Shown here: positions 22,394 through 36,500 of the stretch, in pieces
How the letters are laid out: each line of letters begins with the position of its first letter
How positions within the stretch are numbered: position 1 is the stretch's first letter
Source: Sthenelais limicola
Taxonomy: Eukaryota; Annelida; Polychaeta; Phyllodocida; Sigalionidae
DNA length: 64,000 nt
Direction of reading: 5' to 3'
Assembly: GCA_942159475.1 (NCBI GenBank)
Contig: OW804097.1
Span: 6,539,685 to 6,603,684 of the forward strand
The notes under the pieces: model-generated
Database searches by the model: none
Seen by the model: the letters and a program-made list of their open reading frames with translations, nothing else
What the model was told of the DNA's origin: nothing
Made by a program: the position numbers and the translations under genes

Positions 22394-24731
22394 GCTGCCC
22401 CTGAGTAACTTAAGACCAGCATCTTGGTTGATTTGTTCCTACAGGTTTGATTTTACTGGTTCCTGGATATTATAAAATGTTATGCTAAAAGTGCATCCTT
22501 ATAACATATCAACTTTGTGCTTATGCATACATTGGGTTCAAACGTCAGGACTAAAATGACTACATGGAGGATATGTTTATTATATGTAGTGTAACATTGT
22601 CACAAAGGGACGGTGTTTACCATCCATAGTTGATATGTAGTTTTACTTTTGATAGTAGCAGCTGTCTACTATTTAGATACTATTATTATAGCAGAGTGAC
22701 TATATTATGATAGCGTGAAATATATTAAATTGGGAAATTTTGTATTTCTGTCAGAGATGCCTGGTCTAGTTATATGATCACTTCACAGTGATTCTGTGGA
22801 GCCAACGTTTTTACCTTTTCTGGTACCATTGTTCGCTGACCAATTTTGATTATTTAAATAGATTGTTCAGGTAGATGTTAAGTTCCCCGAGGTGGGAAAA
22901 TAGTTTACTAATATAGTCATTATTTTGTCTGTTTATATGTCACGATTTATAGATGGTATATGCACAGTAGTGTCCATAACATCTGTACACATTCTGTTCG
23001 TCTCGAAAATACTGCTTATGTTAGCAAAATGTGTACGTTGAACAATACATTTGGAAAATATTACTTGTTGATTACAGATAATTGTCATGATAGAATACCT
23101 TAGATGTATTCTATGAATCATGACTGGTGTTTTGTGCTAGAACTGTCTGACAAACTTATTCAACAGCATTTGATTCCATATTCTTCAGCCATACATGTTG
23201 GTTTCCTAAAAGTGTCAATCGTTCTCAATGTCAATATACACACAGGTTGTTCCACACTGCCCACATTTCTGTGCTCTAATTAAGGTACAGTGAGAAACTC
23301 TTTCTTGCTTCCATCTAAGAATGTTTTTTTAATCTAGCTCTTGACGTGTGTATAGTATCATCAATATCACTTGTCTATATAAGGTTATACTTGTCTATAT
23401 GAGATGTAGGAGTCTCAATTATCTCCTCAAGGTGTTTGAATGTAGCTTGGCTCTGCATGCACCTCATTTATTACACTTTTCTTGTAAAATCGCTGGTTTC
23501 TCAGCTTGAATAAATTTTAAGTAAATACATTTAGGCAAATATATGACTCAACATGCAGAATCAATTATGTTCATGAAGGTAGAGTATATACATTGATGCA
23601 ATAGACATGCAAATGTTTATTTCTGAAATCGCGCTGGTTCACAGGATAAAAACAAATTAATAACTAGGGTGAATTATAACTAAAGTGGATGAACAGAATA
23701 GCGGTAGAGTAGATGTGTTAGTGACTAGGGTCATTAAGCTATATCTTGTAGAACTTTATCTAAAAATGCATGACAAAAGTAACTAATGTCTGTGTTAACT
23801 ATTTCTCCAGTTTACCCTTCTATGTACTCATCTATCCATAAATGATGGGGTCTTATACACGTCAAAATCATCTGTAAAGGTTTGTGAAGAAAGTATTACA
23901 AGTGCCTTGGAAAAATTCTATCAGTGGAGCAATAGAAAAATAAGTATTTAACCTAATTTTCGCGATTTTATTTTCGATCATTGTTTTATTTATCTCTGAC
24001 AGCACTCGTCCACTCACTACTGACCCCTGGCGTTAACCACACACAACTACACCTCTCATGTACTGTCTAATGCACTCATGTGAAGATATATCTGCTCTAT
24101 ATTAACACTTTAATAAAAGTTGTCTAATGAACAGAATAGTGGTAGAGTAGGTAGGATAGTGGCTATTAAGCATATATCTTTTATTTGCAAATGATGTAGA
24201 ACTTTTGTCTAAAACTAAAATGTCCAGTCCACTACCAGGAGGTAATGTCAGACAGGTCTCTAAAGCAAGAGGTTTAATTTAGAGGTCAAACTGTTGTTGA
24301 CTGTTTTGAATGTCTACCATGTTTGAATAAATGCATGAGAAAAATGACCAATATTAATGTCTGTGTTATCTATTTCTCCTTCTATATATTCATATATCCA
24401 TAAATTGGCAATTTGCCAACGATAGATCCTGTTGTAAATATTGGGTGTTGACACGGGGAGTATTCACAAGCTTCCTACGAGTAATAGAAGTCATTGAAAA
24501 TTAAAATAATTTCATAAGGCCCTTAAAAGTCATTAACCTGTTCATTTTATTTTGAGCCCCTAAAAATGAATCCCAGTGCTATCAGTATTGCTGCAGGCGG
24601 CAATTCCAGGAACTAATTCAAGAGAAAAGGGAAACGATTAGATACTAGGCGCCAGGCTAGTAATAGAGCTATATCACCATTATGCATTGGTTTGTTATAT
24701 CGTCCTGTGGGGTGGAATGGTCTACAGAAGT

Positions 24732-24743
24732 TGGCGCCCAACG
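24732..24743 (+). other. Possible LTR-retroelement primer-binding site remnant
   Basis: GAAGTTGGCGCCCAACG resembles the primer-binding motif that follows the 5' LTR in many Gypsy-like and retroviral elements. No LTR pair or gag-pol frame was found, so this is at best a remnant. Confidence 0.25.
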
Positions 24744-24924
24744 ATGCTAGGGCCCACTTTCGCTTTTTGTCAGGCGTTAAACCTTGGGCGCTAGGACCCT
24801 TGTGCATATTTCCAGATAAGGCCTACCCACAATAAGTTGAATGAAACTATCAAATAAGCCCAATTTCCAGGCGTTAGAGATCAATATAGTACCATTCGTA
24901 TTGTGATTTTTCAGGGTCAGAGAT

Positions 24925-25045
24925 TTTTTTTTTTTTAACTTTTTTACCAGGGCTAGTTGAGCGTTAGCTGTTCTTCCACTAGTGCCTGGGAGGACGAGTG
25001 CGATAGCGCGGCAGGGTTCGAACCCACGAAATTATTTCTTGAGAA
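24925..25045 (-). mobile_element. 5'-truncated tRNA-derived SINE, minus strand
   Basis: On the minus strand a box B (GGGTTCGAACCC, 25014-25025) is followed by a GC-rich body and ends in poly(A) (poly(T) at 24925-24937 on the plus strand). No box A is recognised, so it is probably truncated. Confidence 0.55.
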
Positions 25046-26221
25046 TAACAGCAAAGATTTTTGCCTACTATTATTTTTATAATATTATTCTATTATTTTT
25101 TTAAGCATGTCCCGATATGTGACGGCCTTCTAGGGCTTATTAACAAATATGGAATTATTTCAATTAAGTGGATTTGTAGGTCTATACGAAATACGAATAC
25201 GGTCATGACGAAATAGTTATGCACATTAATTCTGCCTCTATTCAATGTCACAATATAACAATTAACGCGGAACTTTTGGAAATCTTACGTATTGCGTTAA
25301 CGCCTGGTATTTAGTCGGTAGGCCTACCCTAAAAAAAGGAGTCACAATAAGACCATATGACACAAAGAAAAAAACCAAAATATTACTTCTTTTATTTTAG
25401 GGACCACTGAAGTTTACTAAGTTTCACTATGGTAGTTGATGGGGAAAGGATATATTATCTCAGTTTTTACAGGAAATCAGATAGATTAATGTTATTTGTT
25501 TTCTTGTAAATTACACATAAAGCTGACCTCACATACTTTAATGTGTCCTCACAAATTAAAATATGGTGTAAACTTAGGGCCTACTTTGAAAAATACAATT
25601 AGACAACACAAATACCCCCTTTTTAACTCATCAGGATACAAATTCAGCTGAATAAAAAATTGTCGGAATCTGACAATTTTTTTTTTATTTTTAGGCCTAC
25701 TGCAGGTAATTCGTTATGCCAGTCACGAGATTTTACATGAACATGCATGATTCAATTGTCTGATATGCTGAAGAAATAGAGAAAATATCCGATTCTACTA
25801 TATATGGGCCTACTCCTGTAGTGAATGGTAGTAAATTTGGGTGGTACCTGAAATAAAAACTAATCCGACAAAATGTGATTTTTATTGGTTCACCCAACGG
25901 AGCCTATAGAATATGCCTCACTCTTAGCTCGGGGAGTTTGGGGACGGATTCGCTGTCTGTACACCCAACCTATATTCTCGCTCAGATCCAAGTTTAAAAA
26001 CTTCAATGTTTCTTTTTTTTTTTTTTTTAAAATTTCATTTAAGACCATCGACATTTTAAATAATCATACGGATACAAATACAAAAAAAACCCCGCAATTT
26101 ATCCTACCCGGATATCTTCGTGTTTTCGACGCAATTACAGCAGCGATTCCACTCCATAATTCATTCTGTTAAGCCTAAAATAACCCCCCCCCCCCCTTTT
26201 TGAAAAAGGGAAGTTTTTCCA

Positions 26222-26352
26222 TGTTTGGTTAGGGTACACGAACACAACCAAATTTCTTTTATTTTTTATCGGCGGACATGGTTCCCGAACGCACGACCAC
26301 ATTTCCGGCCGCGAGTTCTGAAGTCCGCGGAGAGAGTTTCGAATTGTTGTCG
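26222..26352 (+). promoter_or_regulatory. Probable non-coding first exon and promoter-proximal region of copy B
   Basis: Matches 1480-1609 block by block (AGGGTACACGAACACAACC, CCCGAACGCAC, CATTTCCGGC, AGTTCTGAAGTC, AGAGAGTTTCGA). It ends at the donor GGTAAGATTT. The downstream GGGGCACTGTCATG is shared too. The role as a 5' UTR exon is inferred. Confidence 0.55.
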
Positions 26353-27585
26353 GTAAGATTTGCTTTAATACTAGAGAATGGGGCACTGTCATGACACTAT
26401 CTTACATCTACTCATTCCTTAAGTTGTTAGCGATGATTAGGCCGACTTTATTTCTTGTCTTATAAAGTATATTTCCAGTTATTTGTATGATGTTAACTAA
26501 TCATCGATCGTACTTCATTCAACCACCTACCGAAACTCATGGAAACTCACATGTCTCGGTCTGCCTGTGGCTGTGCGTCCGTTCAGGAGGCAACTCCCTC
26601 TCACCTGTCCTTTACCTGGGCTGGCTATTTTCATGTTTAACATACAACGATGAGACTTCTGTATGATAGTTGTACTAGTGTTGCGACTATAGCCGAGTGG
26701 TAACCAAATGGTTGCTTTATTCATCATTTCTTGTTTATTATCCGAAGGCGTGGAACTGTCAGTTGTAGTAGATAACACCAGATGGCGACAGCGTCTTGTA
26801 GGCCGAGCGGGCCGAGCTACATGTCGTGCATTTCCTACACTTATGTAGCTTGATGTGGGAGAGGAATAGATGTCCGGGCCTCACCCAAGGTTGTTACCTA
26901 ATTCAAAAGCCTTTATTTAATAAAATCGTCGGTAAATTGCCGGTAGCCTACCTCCTATATCTATTAAATGTACCGGTAGGTATGGAAAGTTGCCTATTTT
27001 TTTTATTAGGCCTACTCAAGTTTTTAAAAAGGAGAGGGAGTTTGAAAAGAGAGATACCCTGGTATTTAACTATTATATTTAATAGTTAAATAGTTTAACG
27101 TATATAGTTAAAATATATTAACTGTATTTTAACTGACAATGTACCGCATAGGCCTATGCCTACATGCATGCCTTATTGTAATATTTTTGTACCGTCTGAT
27201 AATGTTGTTTAAACATAGGCCTACTAGGCATGAATACTAAATTAAGATAAAATACGGTATAGACCTCTAACTGGCTCAAACTCGAGAAATTAGAAGTAGA
27301 AGTCAAGGAGTGAGGACCAGTGGGTCTGAACTAAAACATTGGCTTAACCTTTACTATAGTATCCATAGCTATCCATTACACCATTCACGTCATTCATTGA
27401 TTGATCATGATATTAGACACAGTATTCCGTCCCCCGGCTCCCCTGGGAATGAGGCAGATTACATTTATATCTTAATAGGCTAATATGGCATAATATGCCT
27501 TAATTTCTTTCAGATCACTTTTATCCTGTACTTCCATCCTTTATACTGAAAGATCCTGTTTCTCTGAAAATTCCAGATATTGAAT

Positions 27586-27599
27586 ATGGCAGAGGCTTG
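27586..27599 (+). CDS. Copy B coding exon 1 (start codon exon)
   Basis: Encodes MAEA plus two bases of a Cys codon. The acceptor AAATTCCAG ends at 27576 and the donor GTGAGT is at 27600. It is nearly identical, flanks included, to 3646-3680. It lies 13.8 kb before the next exon, with a Helentron between. Confidence 0.7.
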
Positions 27600-30500
27600 G
27601 TGAGTATGACTTTCATTTCTAACCATTTACATTTTTTTTAATACATTTTATTGAGCGAAGTTTCACAGTATGTGAGAAGTCTAATTAGTCAATTACAAGC
27701 ATATTGTCAAGATCGGACGTTTTTTTAATCGACCTAAGAAATAAAGACTACACAGGTGGTGCCATCTGACGGCTATTAACATATTTATACAGCTTACATC
27801 TCGCTAGGGGGCATGTCACTCAGTTGGTCATTTTCTACATTTTTTGCCCAAGTATAAGAACATTATTAACATTTACAGATATATAGTAAATTGTCCACAC
27901 GAGAGAATAGAAATACATGTACAGAGACCATCATAGAATTATATAGGCTGATGAACGTTAGGCATGTAGAATAAGATTATCAAAACACTGATGACTGGTG
28001 CTATATGTGTTGGTATTACGATTTATTTTTTAGACAGAATTTCCTGAGAAATACCTGAGAAAGGCCCACCAACTTCATCAATTTTGAGATGATTTATCTC
28101 CACTATCATTGTAATTGGCTCTTCCCTGTTTGTGTTATTTACTGACACCAGAGGGCGTCTGTAGTTGCCTCGGTCGGCAGGGCAGACGTTGTTTTGACCC
28201 GCTCTATAGCACAATGTTATAGCATACAACTACCCATTTTTTGTGGTCGGTGAAAAAATAAAAGTCATCCTCCCTGAAGCAGTTTTAATCAGTGAGAAAA
28301 CCATTCATATCAACTCAGTAAGTAGACACAAATATCTCAAAGATGGATTTTGAGTAGAATTTTTGTGAGCGAAGCTCACTTTACATCTGGGTTTACCTCC
28401 ATGTGACAGACATACAGACATATATACATAGATACATACATACATACATACAAAATATAACATAACCTATTGCGTAGGTTTGGTGACCTAGTACATGCCT
28501 TTCTTTTCAAGCTATTTCTTTCATGTTTGGTAAATGGCTCAGGAAAACCGATAGTAGTTGAATAGGATGATTTAAATTTTCAAATTGTTTTTCTGAAAAG
28601 AGTTATTTCCAAAAGCGGTAAACCACCTTCGTAGGCTTTGAAGTAAGATCTTTATCTCAACCTGACTTGGGTATTCTAGTAGCCGACTTGGGTGTGACTA
28701 GTGACTGGCCAGTGAGTGAGTGACTGGCCCAGTGAGTGAGTGACTGGCCCTGCTCCTGCCCCGTCATAACAACCCCGTCAAAACAACCACCCCCTCCTGC
28801 TCCTGCCCGTCAAAACAACCACCCCCTCCTGCTCCTGCTCCCAGACAGGAAGCGCTCCATTGCAGCATAAGTTTAGATAACGCCTAGACGTGCTGCTCCA
28901 AGCTCCAAAATACAACCCTTTCGCTGGCGAAATACAACCCTTTCGCCCAAACATATACCTTTCACAAACCAATCCATATACGTTGATATACATTTCTCAC
29001 GTTTCTTTTGCGAAATACAACCCTTTCGCTTAAACATATACGTTTCACAAACATTTCGCAAGAAAACAAAGTGAAACCTGACCTCTGACATACCACATAC
29101 CAAACATATAAAACCAACTGAACACAAACCCACATACTAAGATTGCTCAATCTCCCAAATAACAATTCTTTTCTACAATTGTAATTGTAAATCGAATAAC
29201 TATGTCAGCGTCCAAACGTATTCCTGAAGTCAAATCTCTTCGAGGTTCTTATAACCAGGGTGACAGGCGTTTCGGTAATAATGCAGGTAAACAATGTGTT
29301 ACCAATAGCATTGTGTTTCTTTGTACTACCACCCATCACACAGTCACTAACTTTTGTGTCTCGACAATTGACCGTATTCTTGAAAAAGGCAATGAACTTT
29401 ATTCTAAAGTGCGCCCACTTTTTGAACATGATTATCTCAACGTAGACGAAGTGCCAAGGAAATTGATTTTTAACAATTTCCAATACAATCTGAAAACATT
29501 CACCTCTTTAGGAGGTTATATAGAAGAAGTGGATAATTTGAAGATGCAGATTGTTTCGGCATTGTCCAAATCACGGACATTGTGCTTTTTGAGTAATGGC
29601 AAATGTATAGCTGTAAATCATGATGCCAAAAGTGGCCGGTATGCTATTTTTGATCCGCACTCATGCTCTGCCTATGGTATGCCCGCACTCGATGGTAGGG
29701 CATGTATGATGTTGTATGCTACATTTGAGAGAATGTTTCGGCACCTTCAAAGACTTTTCATTAGCACTGAACGTAGAGCCTATGAGATAGTCCCAATTGA
29801 GTTAAATAACAAAAGGGTTCATGGGTCGCACGCAAATGTACAATTCCTGAATACATCAATTCCTGCATATCGGGTTATGTCTGCTAGTTTAGATTCATCT
29901 ACGATAGTTGAGAAAAGTTCCACGCCCGTTGTAGTGCCTGATATGTCTGCTAGTTTAGATTCAACGTATACGCTAGTTGAGAAAAGTTCCACGCCCGTTG
30001 TAGTGCCTAATATTGAAGAGAGGTGTAGGCGTATAGCTGATGAGGCGGAAATAGCAGTGTATATGCCTACTTCTGATACATTAATTCCTGTAAGTCAAAA
30101 TGCAAAGGTTAAACTACCTCAGTCGGCTTGGTTTAAGGTGAGGATGCGAGAAAAAATTGATGAAAGAGCCAGGGTTATAAGTGGTTTATTGACACCAGCT
30201 GAATTAGCCGACCAGAAAGCAAAGAGAAAGGCTAGTCTACGTAAGAGGAAGGGGAAGATAGATTCAGTCCAGACTAAGAGAATGCCCAAAAGGGCGAGGG
30301 GGAAGATTGATTCAGTCCAGACTAAGATAATGCCCAAAAGGGCGAGGTCAGCCGCACAGGATAATGAATTCTCCCCTAATTCAGCCAATAAATTCTCCCC
30401 TAATTCAGCCCATTCTCAGACATCATCCACCCGCCCATCCAATAATAGACAACCACATGCCAACAAACCAGTGCAGAAATCTGGACGTGGGGCAAGCACC

Positions 30501-33500
30501 CGCCAATCAAAGAATAGACAACCACATGCCAACACACCAGTGCAGAAAGGGACATCATGTGGACGTGGGGCAAGCACCCGCCCATCAAAGAATAGACAAC
30601 CACAGGCACATGCCAACACACCAGTGCAGAAAAGGCCTGCTGACCCCAAGCGACCGATAAGTGTGATAACTGCCAGTGACCCCAAGTGGCCGATAACTGC
30701 CAGTGACCCCAAGCGGCCGATAACTGCCAGTCACCTTGTAAATCCCAGTCCGTCTTATCAATTGGTCCAAGACGCTCTTAGTGGCGGTGTTGCTTCACCA
30801 GAATCAAACATCTGTGTTGATAGTCGCCAAGTGGATGAGGGGTGGGAGGAGAATGAGTGGGAGGATGATGAGAATCTTAACTTTCCAGACATAATTCCAG
30901 ACACAATTCCAGACGCACCAATTAACCTTTCTGTTGAAGAGTATTATGCCCACTCAAACTGAACGATTTGAATGCTGGCCCTGTATATACTTGCTGTGTT
31001 TGCTATATAATTCTCTTTAAACGTCAAGTGAAACTGATATCTAAAGTTAAGCATGCCCTGTTTGCGAGATTCCTCCGTCCTGACTTTATCAATCACACCA
31101 ATCTATATGCATGTCATTCGTGTAATGTGAAAGTGACGAGAGGGGATGTTCCTGCTATGAGCTATCTCAATGGTATGAGATTTCCACCCAAGCTTTCAGT
31201 TTTAGACCTCACACCTGAAGAAGAAAAACTTATAGCATTGAGAATACCTTTTATGGACATTAAAATATTGCCTCGTGGCGGTCAACTTCAGTTATTTGGG
31301 AATGTTATTAATGTACCTACAAACATTGAGCCTACAGTTACATCTCTGCCACGCTTTATAAATGAGGAAGGGACAGTCTGTGTGCGCATCAAGCGTAAGC
31401 TGCAGTATAATTCAGTTTATAGGCGCATGAATGTACGGCCTCATGTTGTTTTACAGTGTCTTGAATATCTGCTACAGAATAGCCCTATTTATAAAAGTCA
31501 AGATGTTGAGGTTAATGAGGAATGGCTTGCCCGCACTGTCAGGGAATTATCTCAGCCTACCATAGAGGAAGGGACCGATGCATTTGAATGTGAAAGCAAT
31601 AACAATGAGACTGGCCCTGACAATTGTTCCAATGCTTATTTTAGGGATGAGGATAATCATTACAACGATAACTTTAGTGATGATAATGGTGATAGTTTTG
31701 ATGATAATCATTACGACGATGACTTTAGTGATCATAATGGTGATACATTTGGGCCTGTGCCAATGGATGTGGATGACGTTTTAGAAAACAATCATAGTTT
31801 AAGTCATGGGGAAATCGATGAACTTGACACTGTAGAAAACAATGAAAGTGAAGAAAGAAACCCCGCTTGCCCAGATGGGCCCGAAGTGGAGGAAGTAGAA
31901 ATAACAGACAATTTTTCGGAAGTTGGGATCGATACAAATGCAGCTTTCCAAAATACACTTTTGGAAAATCAATATTTAGATGTAGCGCCATCGGAAGGGC
32001 ACCAACCTCTGAACATTGTGTATGATGATGAGTGTGAAGCAATGAGCTTCCCCACGCTGTACTGCGGATTAGCTGTCAGCTCAATCTTCCCCAAGGAAGT
32101 CAATTTCTTAGATCGCACACGTTGGGAGTTGCGCTCTGATGATAGGCGCATTGCAAACAATCCTGAATCAATTTTTTTTAAATACAAGAGATATCAAACT
32201 AATTTTGTGTATGAAAGAGCTGGATTCGCAATGAGGCAGATTAGAAATAATCAATAGACTGTAGCTGATGTTATAAGTCCAGAAAGCCGAGATGCAATAA
32301 GCAGTATGGATAATGGGTTTACTTTATATCAACAGTTGCGCAATAGCCCAATGTACTTTAGATGGAAAAGGTCAGAGGTTGTTGCGACCATTAGGCAGAT
32401 TGGAGTTCCAACGTTCTTCATTTCACTTTCAGCAGCTGATAGCCGATGGCCTAATTTGCTGAAAGCTGTAGGCAGAACAGTGGACAAAAAAGATTACAGT
32501 GATGACGACATAGAGAACATGTCTTATGGCGAGAAGTGCAGGCTTCTAAATGCCGATCCTGTAACTTGCAGCCGCTATTTTGATAACAGGTTCAAGGCTT
32601 TTCTGAAAGACATTATTGGCTCTCCCTTGTGTCCAATTGGTAAAGTGTCAGATTCGTTCTTTAGGACGGAATTTCAACAGAGAGGGACGGGTCACATTCA
32701 CATGTTAGTCTGGTGTTCTGACGCTCCAAAATACGTCCCTGGGGGAGACAATGAATTGGTATGTGAATACATTGACAAATACATCTCATGCTCTTTGGAT
32801 GTGAGTGAGGAAACAAAGAAATATGTCAAATACCAAGTGCATAAGCACTCGCACACATGTAGAAAAGGTGGGCGTGCTGTTTGCCGATTTGGTTATCCCT
32901 TACCTCCATTTTCAAAAACGACAATACTGTCTCCTAAACCTGAAGCAACAGCGGAAGACATAGAGAATTACGTTGCTATACAAACATACCTAGATACTCT
33001 CGACTATGATATTACATTTGAGGAGATGCTTATAGAAATGGGGTTGTCCGACGAACAATACATAGACGCTGTACGTTCAAACTTGAAGAATAGACGTGTT
33101 TTTCTTAAGAGAAAGCCAAACGAGAATCGTGTCAATGCATACATGAAAAATTTACTTCAGATATGGGAGGCAAATATGGACTGCCAGTTCACACTTGACC
33201 CTTACTCAGTTGTTGGTTACATAGTCAATTATATAAATAAGGAGAGTAGGGGCTTAAGTTTATCACTTAGGGAAATGTCTGCCGAATGTAAAAGGAAAGG
33301 ATCAGGCATTAAGGAAACAGTGAAATCACTTGGTAGTGTATTCATTAAGTCGACTGAAGTGAGCATACAGGAATGTTCATACATGCTTTTGGGTCTTCCC
33401 TTAACAACTATGAGTCGAGATGTTATCTATGTCACTACGCGTCTTCCGTCAGATAGAAGCAAAGTTCTGAAACCAAAGCGAGTGTTGGAAGAAGCAGATC

Positions 33501-36500
33501 CGAATGACACAGACATTTATGTGGAGGATAAGTTTGACATTTATGCCAATAGACCAGAGTTTTATGAGCAATACTGCATGGCTGATTTCCTGTGTACGGT
33601 GAACAAGATTAAATTGACACGAAACCATTCAGCTAAATTTTGTTCAGAAAGCATTACACAAGGGGGTTACGCATATCGACCACGAGAAACATCAAAAGTA
33701 CTGTCCTACTATTGCCCTAAGTTTGATGACGATCCTGAGAATTTTTACAGAATTCAATTTCAATTATTTTGGCCATGGCGTCTGGAGGACGAAGTCCTAG
33801 ATGTGTATGAGAGTTATTCTTTGGCCTATGGCAACCTTACAATACAATCAAGGCAATCCATGCAAGAAAACCATTCGAAGTATAACTGTGAGTGCCTTCA
33901 CAATTTGGCTGATCTTTTTAATAGGGTTCCAGATGAGAATTTAGATGAGAATTTAGCACCTGGATGTGACGAGGCTAATGAACAAGCTATTGAAGAAGGA
34001 TCACGTAATATTGCAGACGATGGTTTCTTTGTCCCTCTGACATGTCAAGATTACATAAATAATGGAAATGATGTAGGGGCTACAGGCATATCCACAGCGA
34101 CTGTAAGCGTGGACGAGCTTTGGCCTCGCTCTCAATTGATTCAAGGAACTCAGGAATTGAACTCTAAACAAAGGCAGATATTTGACCATGTGATGAAGGC
34201 AATTTTGTTGGACACTGAACAACAAATTGTCTTTCTTAGTGGAGGGGCGGGGACGGGGAAAACCCGGATTTTACGCAATATTTACATAGGTCTATCACGG
34301 GCGTACAATCTTCTGCCTGGAGCTGACCCCTCGCATGATTCAGTAATTAAGCTTTGTTATACCGGTAAAGCGGCCTTTATGATCCGAGGGAAAACAATAC
34401 ACAGTGGCTTGCACATCCAAACGTATAACAACAGAATATCCTATATTCCACTCAGCGCTGACAAACTTAGCACTGTACAATTGGCCTTCAAACCAGTACG
34501 TGCAATACTAATTGACGAAATTTCGTTAATTGGCAGTAAGTTTTTGTCAGTTATTGATAAACGTTTAAGGGAAATAAAGCGTGTTGATATTCCCTTTGGT
34601 GGCATCCACCTCATCGGATTTGGAGATCTGTATCAACTCCCACCTGTTAATGACAGCTGGATTTTCCAGAGTTTACATGGTATTGAAGGTTTAGGCGTAA
34701 ACTTATGGAAGGAATGTTTCAAAATGTTTGAGTTAACTGAAATCATGAGGCAAAGGAATGACCTCGAATTTGCTGAAGTGCTGAACAGAGTACGGGAGGG
34801 AGGGCATACACAATCCGATATTGAAATTCTGGAATCTCGCAACGTCCAAACAATTGATGAAGCAATAATAAGAACCAATGGCCAATCACCTGCATTCTTA
34901 TTCTTGACCAATGAAAGGGTACGAAATATGAACAATTCTCTGTACGATATATCCCATGGTGAAAAATGCGTTGTTAACTGCTTTGACCGGCTGTTGGGTA
35001 AATTCAATGATACGATAAAAGAGACATTATTAGAAGAGGCATTCCTTGTACAACATAATGTATGCTGCCTTCAAGGTGAGTTAAGGCTGTGCACTGGCCT
35101 GTTATATGACGTGGTTACAAACATAAATGTAGAGGATGGCCTTGCCAATGGTAGCTGTGGTATATTGCGGTTTATTCAATTTAGGCCAGGTTATGAGAAA
35201 CCAACATGTATCTGGATTGAATTTGATGAACCAGAAATCGGGACTACACAACGACGTATTTACCGATCACAGATATGCCCAGGAATCAATCCTGCCTGGA
35301 CGCCAATCTTTCCAACCACAATTCAGTTCAGTATACGTAGAAAGTCAGTAAATATATACAGGAAGCAATTTCCATTACGTCAAGCTTCTGGGAAGACAAT
35401 ACACAAATCACAAGGCTCCACCGTCGATTCTGTTGTGGTTGATCTGCACACTTCAGGAAGGTGTGGTTCCCTTTTGAGACATGCTGCATATGTTTCAATG
35501 AGTCGTGTCACCACCTTATCTGGTCTTACGCTAGTTGATTTCGACCCATGTAAAATCAAGCTGGACAATAACGTCAAGCTAGAAATGTCCCGATTAAGAG
35601 AGACTGCGTATTTATCCTTGAACTTTAACACATTCAAAGATGATTCTTTGGTTATTTATTATCAAAATATTGAATATGCATTGAGGAATAAAGAATCCCT
35701 TCTGTGCGACCCACAAGCTAAAAGAGCAAACCTCATCCTACTGAACGAAACACACTTGACAGAGTTTTGTGATTTTGTGTACAAGCCAGACATGTATAGA
35801 ACATACAGGGTTGATGTCAGTTCAAACGATAATTTGAACATCCGATCGGGACTAATGATGATAGTGAACAAAGAAGTAATCATAACTAACAATTATTCCT
35901 ATGGGGCTCATGGTTGTGAGTACATGATTGGAGCGATTGAGTGTATACCACGTTTCACAGCATATGTAGGAGTTTTCTATTGTCACCCTACGGCAGGTAG
36001 ACGGCATAAGCTTCAGATGCTGCGAAGTGCATCGTCCATTTTGTCAGGGAAACGAGTATTAGCATTTGCTGGTGATCTAAATGTAAATGCTCTCGATTCA
36101 GTGAATAACTCTTTTTTAACAACTGTCTATAACCTTTTACCTCCGTCCCAAATGAATGGTGTGCCAACAACGCGGTGGAAAACTAAAATAGATTACTTAT
36201 TCTCTGGAGAAGTAGGAATATCATCATCTCATTATATCCCATGGTCCCACCATCTAGCGCTTAGCATGGAATACTGAAATGCAGTCTAGTCAAACAAATA
36301 TCAAATTCTATCAAATAAATTTCCAATATGTTTTTATAGTATAGTCTACAGTATATACCTATAGTATTTCTTAGTAACTTTATATATAGTAACTTTTTAC
36401 ATAGTGGATACTGGAAAAGTACTGGGGAGAGGGAGGGGGCACATATAGGCTTCATGTAAATGAGAAGGGGCGGGTCGTCAGCTTTTACCCGCCCTGGATG

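Larger units (their letters stand above)
22394..26221. other. 3' flank of copy A and spacer to copy B
   Basis: No gene is seen. About 22620-22950 is conserved with 49840-50160 downstream of copy B, including TCTAGTTATATGATCACTTC and GACCAATTTTGATTA. A likely AATAAA signal lies at 23508. A diverged tandem duplication spans about 23680-24420 (blocks GATGAACAGAATAG and TGTCTGTGTTA). The rest includes a PBS-like motif at 24732 and a SINE at 24925. Confidence 0.6.

Noticed and set aside
24613..24807. 64-codon minus-strand frame with gene-like composition
   Set aside because: No recognised family and no splice sites; overlaps the PBS-like motif, so more likely remnant mobile DNA.
30364..30770. Several 60-100 codon frames on both strands
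   Set aside because: Shadows of the repetitive tail of the Helentron protease ORF.
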